In this document: piece by piece, positions 25,632 to 32,551 of the stretch
Layout: the number at the start of each line of letters is the position of its first letter
How positions within the stretch are numbered: position 1 is the stretch's first letter
Assembly (NCBI GenBank): GCA_035569495.1
Contig: DATMMX010000057.1
Coordinates: forward strand, 84,538 to 148,537
Source: DASRDZ01 sp035569495
GTDB lineage: Bacteria > Chloroflexota > Dormibacteria > Aeolococcales > Aeolococcaceae
DNA length: 64,000 nucleotides
Direction: 5' to 3'
Notes under the pieces: generated by a model
Told to the model about the DNA's origin: nothing
Seen by the model: the letters and a program-made list of their open reading frames with translations, nothing else
Databases searched by the model: none
Translations under genes and position numbers: made by a program

Positions 25632-26447
25632 GTGATCACCATGATGCGAACCGGGCTGGCCGCCACCGGCGTGCTGGCCACCGTCGCGCTGGCCGCCTGC
25701 GGCAGCCCGGCGGCGGCGACCAACACCGGCGGCGCGGCGTCGCCCTCGGCGAGCGCCGGCGCGCGGCGCGGCGGCGGCACCTCGGGCGAGCTGGTGCGCA
25801 TCACCGGCACCACGCTGCTGGTCAACACCACCAACGGCGACGTCAGCGTCTCGCTGTCCGGCACCACGCCGCTGAGCAAGACCCGCACCGGCACCGTCGC
25901 CGACATCACCACCGGCTCCTGCGTCACCGCCACCGGCACCAAGGATGCGGGCGGCGTGCTGACCGCCTCGACCGTCCTGCTGAGCCCGCCGGTCAACGGA
26001 GCCTGCACAACGCCCGGCGGCTTCGGCGGCGGCAACGGGCAGCGCCCCTCGCCGGCTCCCGGCAGCACCCCGCGTCCCACCCCGAACGGCACGCCGCCCG
26101 CCTTCGCGCGCGGCCAGGTGACGGCGGTCAGCGGCACCCAGGTGACCATCCAGCCCGCCAATGGGACGCCGACCACCATCACCGTGCCCACCACGGTGCG
26201 CGTCGCGGTGTCGCAGTCGATCACCAGCGCCGATCTCGCCATCGGTGACTGCGTGGTGGCCAACGGGCAGAAGGACGCCTCGGGCACCGTCCAGGCGCGC
26301 ACCGTCAACGTGGTTCCCCCGGGTCCCTCGGGCTGCGGCAGCGGCGCCGGCTTCGGCTTCGGCGGGCGCGGCGGCTTCGGTGGCGGTGGCGGTGGTGGCG
26401 GCTTCGGCGGTGGCGCCGGTGCCGCCGGCGGCGGCGGCGGGGCGTAG
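25632..26447 (+). CDS. DUF5666-like secreted lipoprotein with glycine-rich tail
   Basis: 271 residues. A lipoprotein signal ends in LAAC (Cys about residue 22). Two repeated beta units follow, each of the form GxVTxVSGTxxTI ... IxxGDCVxAxGxxDxxGxVxAxxV (about 55-125 and 155-240), matching the DUF5666 pattern of small OB-like beta domains. The C-terminal 35 residues are almost only Gly, Phe and Ala. GTG at 25632 is preferred because AGAGGA stands about 6 bases upstream; an ATG three codons later is possible. It lies between the exporter and the two-component genes in the same operon, so it may be a sensor or chaperone for the exported substrate. Confidence 0.75.
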   Translation: MITMMRTGLAATGVLATVALAACGSPAAATNTGGAASPSASAGARRGGGTSGELVRITGTTLLVNTTNGDVSVSLSGTTPLSKTRTGTVADITTGSCVTATGTKDAGGVLTASTVLLSPPVNGACTTPGGFGGGNGQRPSPAPGSTPRPTPNGTPPAFARGQVTAVSGTQVTIQPANGTPTTITVPTTVRVAVSQSITSADLAIGDCVVANGQKDASGTVQARTVNVVPPGPSGCGSGAGFGFGGRGGFGGGGGGGGFGGGAGAAGGGGGA

Positions 26448-26460
26448 GCTTCGCCGCGTC

Positions 26461-27129
26461 ATGCGTCTGCTCGTCGCCGAGGACGACCCCGGGCTGCGGG
26501 AGGTCCTCGTCCAGGGCCTGGAGGAGGCCGGCTACGTGGTCGACGCGGTCGAGCGCGGCGACGACGCCATCGAGCAGCTCCGCTACTACGCCTACGAGGT
26601 GGCGGTGATCGACTGGCGCATGCCGGGCGCGGCGGGCATCGAGGTGGTGCAGTGGGTGCGGCGCAACCAGCGCCCCACCGCGCTGCTCATGCTCACCGCC
26701 CGGGACACCCCCGCAGACCGCATCACCGGCCTCGACACCGGCGCCGACGACTACCTGGTCAAGCCCTTCGACTTCGGCGAGCTGATCGCCCGCATCCGCG
26801 CCCTGCAGCGCCGCCCCCGCCACGTCGACGCCCCCATCGTGGTGCGCGGCGCACTGCAGCTCGACCCGCTGCGCCGCGAGATCACCGCGCACGGCAGAGC
26901 GCTCGGCCTGACCACCACCGAGTACGGCATCCTCGAGCTGCTGATGCGCCGCCATCCGGCGGTGGTCGAGCGCGGCGTCATCGCCGAGCACGTCTGGCAC
27001 GACGAGACCGAGCCGCTCGGCTCCAACGCCATCGACGTCCACCTCTCCCGGCTGCGCGCCAAGCTGCCCACCGCTGACGTGCGCATCGTCACCGTGCGCG
27101 GGGCGGGCTACCGGCTGGAAGAGCTGTGA
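26461..27129 (+). CDS. OmpR/PhoB-family response regulator
   Basis: 222 residues: receiver domain with acidic pair EDD (7-9), phospho-acceptor Asp51 in AVIDWRMPG, Thr in LMLTARD and Lys in YLVKPFDF, then a winged-helix DNA-binding domain ending RIVTVRGAGYRLEEL. Paired with the kinase that overlaps its stop by 4 bases. Being co-transcribed with the MacAB-like exporter and lipoprotein, it probably regulates their expression in response to an envelope signal. Confidence 0.95.
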   Translation: MRLLVAEDDPGLREVLVQGLEEAGYVVDAVERGDDAIEQLRYYAYEVAVIDWRMPGAAGIEVVQWVRRNQRPTALLMLTARDTPADRITGLDTGADDYLVKPFDFGELIARIRALQRRPRHVDAPIVVRGALQLDPLRREITAHGRALGLTTTEYGILELLMRRHPAVVERGVIAEHVWHDETEPLGSNAIDVHLSRLRAKLPTADVRIVTVRGAGYRLEEL

Positions 27130-28400
27130 GCATGCCCCTGCACGGCGTGCGCCGCGAGTCGATGCGCGTCGCCCTGGTGGCGACGGCGATCGTGCTCGCC
27201 GTGTACGTGGTCATCGCGGCGGTGGTTCTGGTCATCGTCGAGCGAAACCTCACCGGCGAGATCGACAACCGCCTGGCCACCGCGCTGACCCGCGCACGCA
27301 CCGGCCAGTTCCGCGTCCCCACCGGCACCTTCCCCGAGCTTCCCGGAGGCACCCGCTTCGGCGCCCCGGTGCTGAGCTGGCTGACCCTGCCCAGCGGCAC
27401 CGTGGTCAGCCCCATCTCCACCACCGCCGCCCTGCCCGTGCCCGCGCACAGCATCAGCGGCGCGACCACGCTGACCATCGGCGGCATCGACGTCCGCGCC
27501 GTGGGTGGCACGGTCAGCCAGGGCTACCTGGTGGTCGGCCAGTCGATGGACAGCGTCGCCCAGGCGCGCGCCAACGTGCTGCGCGCCGAGCTGCTGGTCG
27601 GCCCGGTCCTGCTCGGTGCCGTGTTCCTCGGCGCCCTGGCCATCGGCCGCCGCGTCGCCTCGCCGATCGAGCTGGCCCGGCAGCGGCAGATGGAGTTCAC
27701 CGCCGACGCCTCGCACGAGCTGCGCACCCCCCTGTCGGTGATCGAGGCGCAGACCAACCTCGCCCTCGCTCAGGCTCGCGACGCGACCTGGAACCGCCAG
27801 GCCTTCCAGCGCATCGACCACGAATCCAAGCGCATCCGCCGCCTGGTCGAGGACCTGCTCTGGCTGGCCCGCTTCGACGCCACCCAGGCCGCCCCCAACG
27901 CCGAGCACGTCGACCTCGGCATCCTCGCCACCCAGGCCGCCGACCGCTTCGCCGGCGTCGCCGAGACCCGCCACCTCGCCCTGCGCGTGCACACCGACCA
28001 GGTCACGGCGCTGGCCGTGCACGCACCGCCGGAGTGGCTCGACCGCCTGCTCGGCGTCCTCCTCGACAACGCCTGCAAGTACGCCCCCGAGGGCGGCACC
28101 GTCGACCTCGCAGTTCGTGCCGAAAGTGGCCGGATCCGGCTGTCCGTCGACGACTCCGGCCCGGGCATCCCCGTCGAGGAGCGCGCCCGCGTCTTCGACC
28201 GCTTCCACCGCGCCAGCGACGGCCCCGGTGGCGCGGGGCTGGGCCTGGCCATCGCCGACGCCGTGGTCCGCGCCACCGGCGGCCGCTGGGAGGTCGGCGA
28301 GTCGGCGGCGGGCGGGGCCAGCATGTCGGTGGTCTGGCCGCGCGGGTTGACCGGCCCGCGTGAGCCGGCGGTCAGGGCGGTCGGGACGCCCGCCACCTGA
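27126..28400 (+). CDS. Sensor histidine kinase of the exporter operon
   Basis: 424 residues. Two membrane helices (about 15-37 and 155-174) flank an extracytoplasmic sensor region, followed by HisKA with FTADASHELRTPLSVIEAQ (His197) and HATPase_c with LLDNACKYAPEGG, DDSGPGIP and GAGLGLAIADAVV. GTG at 27126 overlaps the regulator's stop (GTGA). The HAMP segment is short or absent. The sensor loop contains SISGATTLT at about 109-117, which resembles the flavinylation motif recognised by ApbE; an apbE-like gene lies 25 bases downstream on the other strand (see findings). Confidence 0.94.
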   Translation: MSMPLHGVRRESMRVALVATAIVLAVYVVIAAVVLVIVERNLTGEIDNRLATALTRARTGQFRVPTGTFPELPGGTRFGAPVLSWLTLPSGTVVSPISTTAALPVPAHSISGATTLTIGGIDVRAVGGTVSQGYLVVGQSMDSVAQARANVLRAELLVGPVLLGAVFLGALAIGRRVASPIELARQRQMEFTADASHELRTPLSVIEAQTNLALAQARDATWNRQAFQRIDHESKRIRRLVEDLLWLARFDATQAAPNAEHVDLGILATQAADRFAGVAETRHLALRVHTDQVTALAVHAPPEWLDRLLGVLLDNACKYAPEGGTVDLAVRAESGRIRLSVDDSGPGIPVEERARVFDRFHRASDGPGGAGLGLAIADAVVRATGGRWEVGESAAGGASMSVVWPRGLTGPREPAVRAVGTPAT

Positions 28401-28425
28401 CCGGCTGCGCGTCGGCGGCGGTGGG

Positions 28426-29373
28426 CTAGCCCGGCACTCCGGGCGCGGACTGCGCACCGGGCTCGGGCCAGCCGCCGACGCGCACCACGTCGCCGTCGTG
28501 GGTGACCAGGCGCGAGGGCAGGCAGAGATGATCGAGCCACGCCAGAGCGGCCTCGCCGCGGACGATCGCCGCGGTGGCGGCGATGTTGGCGTCGAGGCAG
28601 TCAGCGGCGACCACGCTGACGGTGCGCCACGGGCCGCCGGCGGGCAGCCCGGTGGCCGGGTCGACGATGTGGTGCATCTGGACGCCGCCCCGCCGCCAGC
28701 GGCGCACCGTCGTACTCGACGTGGCCACGCCCCCGGCGCGGATGGCGATGCTCTCGCCGTCGTCTGTGATGGCGGCGTCGGAGTCGTCGGCGGCCTGGAT
28801 CACCCAGCCGCCCTCGGGCGCGTCGCCGGCGACCGCGATGTCCCCGCCAAGACTGACCAGAACTCCGCCGCGCCGCATCGCGGTGCGGGCGGCGGTGGCG
28901 GCCAGGTCGGCGGCGAGCGCCTTGGCGGTGGAGCCGAGGTCGAGCTCGACGCCGTCGGGGATGTAGACGCTGTGCGCGGTGGCGTCGAGGCGGATGCGCT
29001 GCCATCCGGGCACCGGGGTGACGGTGAGGCGAAGCGGCGCGCCGTCACCGCTGACGGTGGCGAAGTCGGCGTCGTAGCCGATGTTGCGCACCGCGCTGCC
29101 CACCGTGGGGTCGACGGCGCCGTCGCTGAGGCGGGCGCCGCGAAGGGCGGCGCGCAAGGCGAGCATGAGCAGCGGCGAGACGCGGGTCTCGCGGCCGGCG
29201 TGGCGCTGCAGGGCGCTGATCTCGCTGTCCTCGCGGAAGCGGCTGCAGGTCTCGTCGATGGAGCGCACCACCGCGTCGACGGCGTGCATGGCGGCGTCGA
29301 GCAGCTCGGGCTCGGTGACCACCACGCGCAGCCCCGTGCCCAGGGCGCGCTGGTCGGCGACAGTTGCAGTCAT
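28426..29373 (-). CDS. apbE: ApbE-family FAD:protein FMN transferase
   Basis: 315 residues. Transfers FMN from FAD covalently to a Thr/Ser of target proteins with Mg2+. Family signatures are CSRFREDSEISALQR (43-57), DLGSTAKALAAD (145-156), SLGGDIAVAGDAP (174-186) and the strong HHIVDPATGLPAG (234-246). Unlike many ApbE proteins it has no signal peptide or lipobox, suggesting a cytosolic form or an unusual export route. It is the last gene of the operon 31685-28426 and its start overlaps the preceding stop by 4 bases. It presumably matures a flavoprotein of the electron-transfer chain encoded upstream. Confidence 0.92.
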   Translation of the reverse strand: MTATVADQRALGTGLRVVVTEPELLDAAMHAVDAVVRSIDETCSRFREDSEISALQRHAGRETRVSPLLMLALRAALRGARLSDGAVDPTVGSAVRNIGYDADFATVSGDGAPLRLTVTPVPGWQRIRLDATAHSVYIPDGVELDLGSTAKALAADLAATAARTAMRRGGVLVSLGGDIAVAGDAPEGGWVIQAADDSDAAITDDGESIAIRAGGVATSSTTVRRWRRGGVQMHHIVDPATGLPAGGPWRTVSVVAADCLDANIAATAAIVRGEAALAWLDHLCLPSRLVTHDGDVVRVGGWPEPGAQSAPGVPG

Positions 29374-29690
29374 CGGTGTCCAGAACCTCCGGTCACCGCC
29401 TGGGGCGGCGAGGTGCCGCCGCCGGCGACGCCGCCGGGCACCGACTGGGGAGGGGTGAGGGTGGGATCCTGCGAGGTGCCGGACTGGGTGTTGCCCGGCG
29501 CCGCCGGCGCGGTGGTCGCGCCCGGCGTGGTGGCGGCGGCGGTCGCGGACGCCGCGTTGGCGGCCAGCACGCCGGTGATCACGCCCACGGCGGTGACGCC
29601 TCCTGCGCCCGCGGCGTAGACCAGCCTGCGGCGCCGGTCGAGGGCGGCGTCGCGCTGCGCGGCGGCGGTGGTGCGGCGCGGCGGGCTCAT
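29370..29690 (-). CDS. Small membrane-anchored protein with Pro/Thr/Gly-rich tail
   Basis: 106 residues: an Arg-rich N-terminus, one hydrophobic segment (about 23-52, VYAAGAGGVTAVGVITGVLA) and a long low-complexity tail rich in Pro, Thr, Gly and Gln. It has no Cys and no recognised domain. Overlapping starts and stops with both the ferredoxin gene and apbE (4 bases each) make it an integral part of the electron-transfer operon. It may be a membrane tether or the apbE substrate, but it lacks a clear S/T-G-A-T motif (only PGAT occurs). Confidence 0.6.
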   Translation of the reverse strand: MSPPRRTTAAAQRDAALDRRRRLVYAAGAGGVTAVGVITGVLAANAASATAAATTPGATTAPAAPGNTQSGTSQDPTLTPPQSVPGGVAGGGTSPPQAVTGGSGHR

Positions 29691-29902
29691 CGGCGTGGCG
29701 CCCCCGCGACGGCGCGCAGCTTGAGCGCGAGCACCGGGCAGACGGCCACGGCTCTTCGTGCGTGCGCCGCCAGGTGCTCGGGGACAGGCCGGGCGTCGAT
29801 GATGGGGTAGCCCCAGTCGTCGAGCTGGATCATCTCGGGGAACACCTCCGCGCAGAGTCCGCTGCCGTCGCAGAGGATGCGGTCCACGACCACCTCGTTC
29901 AT
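29687..29902 (-). CDS. Small ferredoxin of the three-cysteine (3Fe-4S-like) type
   Basis: 71 residues. Cys11 and Cys17 in RILCDGSGLCAEVFPEM and Cys55 in AVAVCPVLALKL follow the C-x5-C ... CP pattern of actinobacterial 3Fe-4S ferredoxins that serve cytochromes P450. A fourth Cys at the usual position is missing. The gene overlaps the NuoF-like gene stop by one base (TGATG) and the next gene by 4 bases. It should carry electrons between the NuoF-like flavoprotein and the membrane haem protein or another acceptor. Confidence 0.88.
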   Translation of the reverse strand: MNEVVVDRILCDGSGLCAEVFPEMIQLDDWGYPIIDARPVPEHLAAHARRAVAVCPVLALKLRAVAGAPRR

Positions 29903-31101
29903 CACGCGGCCACCCTGCGCTCGCCGGTGGCGACGCAGGGGCGGCGCGCCTGGTGAGCGGCGAAGTCCTCGGCGAAGACGCGCAGCGCCGACTGCAGCAG
30001 CCCCGCGGCGCCGTCGGGGTGGCGGCAGGCGCCGCGCCCGGCGAGCTGCTGCGACCAGCGCTGCACGCGGGCAAGGTCGCCGTCCGTCGCCGCACCGGTG
30101 GCAATGCGCTGCACTGCCTCGGCGATGGCGCGCAGCCCGAACACGCAGGGTCCGCACTGCCGCGCACTCTGCTCGGCGAGGTACCCGATGATGCGCGCCG
30201 TCTCGGCGACGCCGCAGCGCTGCGCCGGCAGCACCCCGACCACGCCGCAGCCGAGGGCCATGCCCTGGGTGCGCAGCCAGGCCGCGTCGACGGGCATGTG
30301 GACCACCTGGTCCAGATCGACCCAGCCGCCGAAATAGCCGCCGAGCAGCAGCGCGCCGCCACCGTCGACGGCGCCACCGGCGCGGGCCAGCGCCTCGCCG
30401 ATGCTCGACCCGCCCGCCACCTCCACCACGCCGCGGTGGCGCACCGCCCCACTGAGGGTGAGCAGCGCGGTCTCGCGCGCGGCGTCGCCATACCGGCCGA
30501 TCAGGGCGACGTGGGCCAACGTCTCGACGTTCTGCACCAGGGTGGGGCGGCCACCGACGCCGCGCTCGAAGGGGCGAGGCGGGGTCGTCGTGGGCAGGGC
30601 AACGCCGTCGTTGACGAAGCGCACCGCGGCGCTCTCCTCGCCCGCCACGTATCGGGCAGGACTGGCCAGAACTCGGGTGCCGCGGCGCTCGCGCTGGTCG
30701 CGCTCGCTCAGCGCGTGCTGCATCACCGCCAGCGCGCGGCGGTGCTCCTCGCCGACGTAGACGACCACCTGGCGCGCACCCACCGCCTGCGCCGCCAGCG
30801 CGGCGCCGTCGAGCACCAGGTGGGGACGCGTCTCCATGAGCAGGCGGTCCTTGGCGCTCAGCGGCTCGCCCTCGGCGCCGTTGACCAGCACCACCGCGTC
30901 GCGCCGCGAGCGCTGCGCCACGGCGCGCCACTTGGTGGCCACCGGGAAGGCGGCGCCGCCGCGGCCGCGCAGGCCGGAGCGTTCCAGCACGTCGATGAGG
31001 GCCGCCGAGCCCCGCGGTGCGGGCCCGAGGCGCGCAACGTGGGCGTCGTGCCCCTCGGGTGCGTCGAGCGCAGGTCCGTCGAGCAGAGCCGGTGCGCTCA
31101 T
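29902..31101 (-). CDS. NuoF-like NADH-dependent flavoprotein with SLBB domain
   Basis: 399 residues, similar to the 51-kDa subunit of complex I without the rest of the complex. RGRGGAAFPVATKW (45-58) is the FMN-site motif and NGAEGEP the nucleotide-site segment; GEESAAVRFVNDG (154-166) and GRPTLVQNVETLA (184-196) are conserved. An SLBB domain follows. The C-terminal cluster motif reads QCGPCVFG (C316, C319) with C359 later; the usual third Cys of CxxCxxC is Gly322, so the N3-type cluster is incomplete. Predicted to oxidise NAD(P)H and feed the adjacent ferredoxin and membrane haem protein. Starts overlapping the previous stop by 4 bases. Confidence 0.9.
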   Translation of the reverse strand: MSAPALLDGPALDAPEGHDAHVARLGPAPRGSAALIDVLERSGLRGRGGAAFPVATKWRAVAQRSRRDAVVLVNGAEGEPLSAKDRLLMETRPHLVLDGAALAAQAVGARQVVVYVGEEHRRALAVMQHALSERDQRERRGTRVLASPARYVAGEESAAVRFVNDGVALPTTTPPRPFERGVGGRPTLVQNVETLAHVALIGRYGDAARETALLTLSGAVRHRGVVEVAGGSSIGEALARAGGAVDGGGALLLGGYFGGWVDLDQVVHMPVDAAWLRTQGMALGCGVVGVLPAQRCGVAETARIIGYLAEQSARQCGPCVFGLRAIAEAVQRIATGAATDGDLARVQRWSQQLAGRGACRHPDGAAGLLQSALRVFAEDFAAHQARRPCVATGERRVAA

Positions 31102-31685
31102 CGGGCGGCGCCCCGCGTCGCCGCCGCCAGGGCGGCCCGCTTCTCCTGGGCGAGCGGGTCGCGGCGGCCGAAGTCGATGCGCCACATCAGCGCCACCGCC
31201 ACCGCCGCGACACAGGCCACGGTGATGGCCAGCGACCACAGCGTGAACGCGTCGGTGCCGGTGCCGATGCCGTGCAGCACCGCCATCGGCCACACCGCGT
31301 AGGCCAGCCAGTGCACCGCCCGCCAGGCGCGCTGGCCGATCCAGCGGCGCGCCAGGCTGGTCACCACCACCGCCAGCATCAGCTCGACGGCCAGCGTGCC
31401 CAGGCCGAGCCAGAAGGTGCGGTAGTACGAGCCGAAGGGGACCACCGCGGCGTTGAGCCCGAGCGAGGTGAAGGGGTCGACAACCGCGGTGACAATGTGC
31501 AGGCTGAGGAAGACCAGCGAGAGCAGGGCGAGGTCGCGGTGCACGGTGGCGGTGAGGAAGCGGGGCCAGCGCCGCCCCTCGACGCGCATCCGCGCCAGCA
31601 GCCCCAGCACCACCACCGCGCTCAGGAACACCAGGCTGACGATGCCGGCGGCGCGGGCCGTGTACCAGAGCAGCGTGTTGTTCAT
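31098..31685 (-). CDS. Ferric-reductase-like transmembrane haem protein (YedZ/MsrQ-like)
   Basis: 195 residues with about five to six membrane helices. Four His suited to bis-His haem b ligation: His49 (TVHRDLALL), His63 (LSLHIVT), His124 (RAVHWLAY) and His138 (VLHGIGTGTD). The overall layout is the ferric-reductase transmembrane domain. There is no fused FAD/NAD domain; the NuoF-like protein and ferredoxin downstream would supply electrons. It is the first gene of the operon; the ATG at 31685 sits directly before the first helix, while an upstream extension is hydrophilic and unlikely. It may move electrons across the membrane to an extracytoplasmic acceptor. Confidence 0.88.
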   Translation of the reverse strand: MNNTLLWYTARAAGIVSLVFLSAVVVLGLLARMRVEGRRWPRFLTATVHRDLALLSLVFLSLHIVTAVVDPFTSLGLNAAVVPFGSYYRTFWLGLGTLAVELMLAVVVTSLARRWIGQRAWRAVHWLAYAVWPMAVLHGIGTGTDAFTLWSLAITVACVAAVAVALMWRIDFGRRDPLAQEKRAALAAATRGAAR

Positions 31686-31730
31686 GACCGCCACGATCCG
31701 CCTCCGGTCTGACACCCGCCTGGGAGCAGG

Positions 31731-31746
31731 CTCAGAAAAGTCTGAG
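31731..31746. promoter_or_regulatory. Dyad in the divergent promoter region
   Basis: CTCAGA and TCTGAG form a perfect 6-base inverted repeat with an AAAG spacer, 46 bases before the membrane haem protein start and 97 before the response regulator. TCTGAG occurs again at 31804-31809. This is a plausible binding site for the response regulator encoded next door; function is inferred. Confidence 0.35.
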
Positions 31747-31842
31747 AGCGGCCGCGCAAGCATCTCCTCCCGCCAGGCGGGCCCCTGCACCTTCCCACCG
31801 TTCTCTGAGCACTTTCCCAGGAATCACCGGCAACATGGGGCC

Positions 31843-32541
31843 ATGAGCGACGCTCCCCGCATCCTGGTGGTCGACGACGAACGCTCGATCACCGACCTGG
31901 TGGCCATGGCCCTCAAGTACGAGGGCTTCACCGTGCAGACCGCCCCCACCGCCCGCGCCGCACGCCAGGCGGTGCTCGACTTCCGCCCTGCCCTGATCAT
32001 CCTCGACGTCGGCCTGCCCGACCAGGACGGCTTCACCTTCACCCAGAAGCTGGTCGGCGACGGGCTCAAGGTGCCGGTGATCTTCCTCACCGCCCGCGAC
32101 GCCACCGAGGAGAAGGTGCGCGGCCTCACCGTGGGCGGCGACGACTACGTCACCAAGCCCTTCAGCATCGAGGAGCTGGTCGCCCGCATCCGCGTGGTGC
32201 TGCGCCGCCACCATCCCGACGGCGGCGAGGACAGCGGCCGCCTGGTGCTCGCCGACCTGGAGCTGAACGACGTCACCCACGAGGTGATCCGCGCCGGCCA
32301 CCCCGTCGAGTTGACCCGCACCGAGTTCCGCCTGCTCCGCTACCTGCTCACCAACGCCGGCCGGGTGCTGACGCGCGCGCAGATCCTCGACCACGTCTGG
32401 GACTACGACTTCGGCGGCGACGCCAGCGTGCTGGAGACCTACATCTCCTACCTGCGCAGGAAGGTGGACCGCAGCGACCCCTCGCTGATCCACACCGTGC
32501 GCGGCGTGGGCTACGTGATGCGCGTGCCGCGCACCGCCTGA
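31843..32541 (+). CDS. OmpR/PhoB-family response regulator
   Basis: 232 residues. Receiver: VVDDE (9-13), phospho-acceptor Asp55 in LIILDVGLPD, FLTARD, and Lys in YVTKPFS; winged-helix effector domain ends with HTVRGVGYVMRVP and contains TRTEFRLLRYLLTNAG. It is close to the TcrX/PrrA-like actinobacterial regulators. Divergent from the electron-transfer operon with 157 bases between starts, and followed 10 bases on by its kinase. It may regulate that operon. Confidence 0.95.
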   Translation: MSDAPRILVVDDERSITDLVAMALKYEGFTVQTAPTARAARQAVLDFRPALIILDVGLPDQDGFTFTQKLVGDGLKVPVIFLTARDATEEKVRGLTVGGDDYVTKPFSIEELVARIRVVLRRHHPDGGEDSGRLVLADLELNDVTHEVIRAGHPVELTRTEFRLLRYLLTNAGRVLTRAQILDHVWDYDFGGDASVLETYISYLRRKVDRSDPSLIHTVRGVGYVMRVPRTA

Positions 32542-32551
32542 GAGGCGGCGG

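Noticed and set aside
29370..29690. PGAT in the small anchored protein as an ApbE flavinylation site.
   Set aside because: The motif needs Ser or Thr before Gly-Ala-Thr and a folded FMN-bind domain; here it lies in a low-complexity tail.
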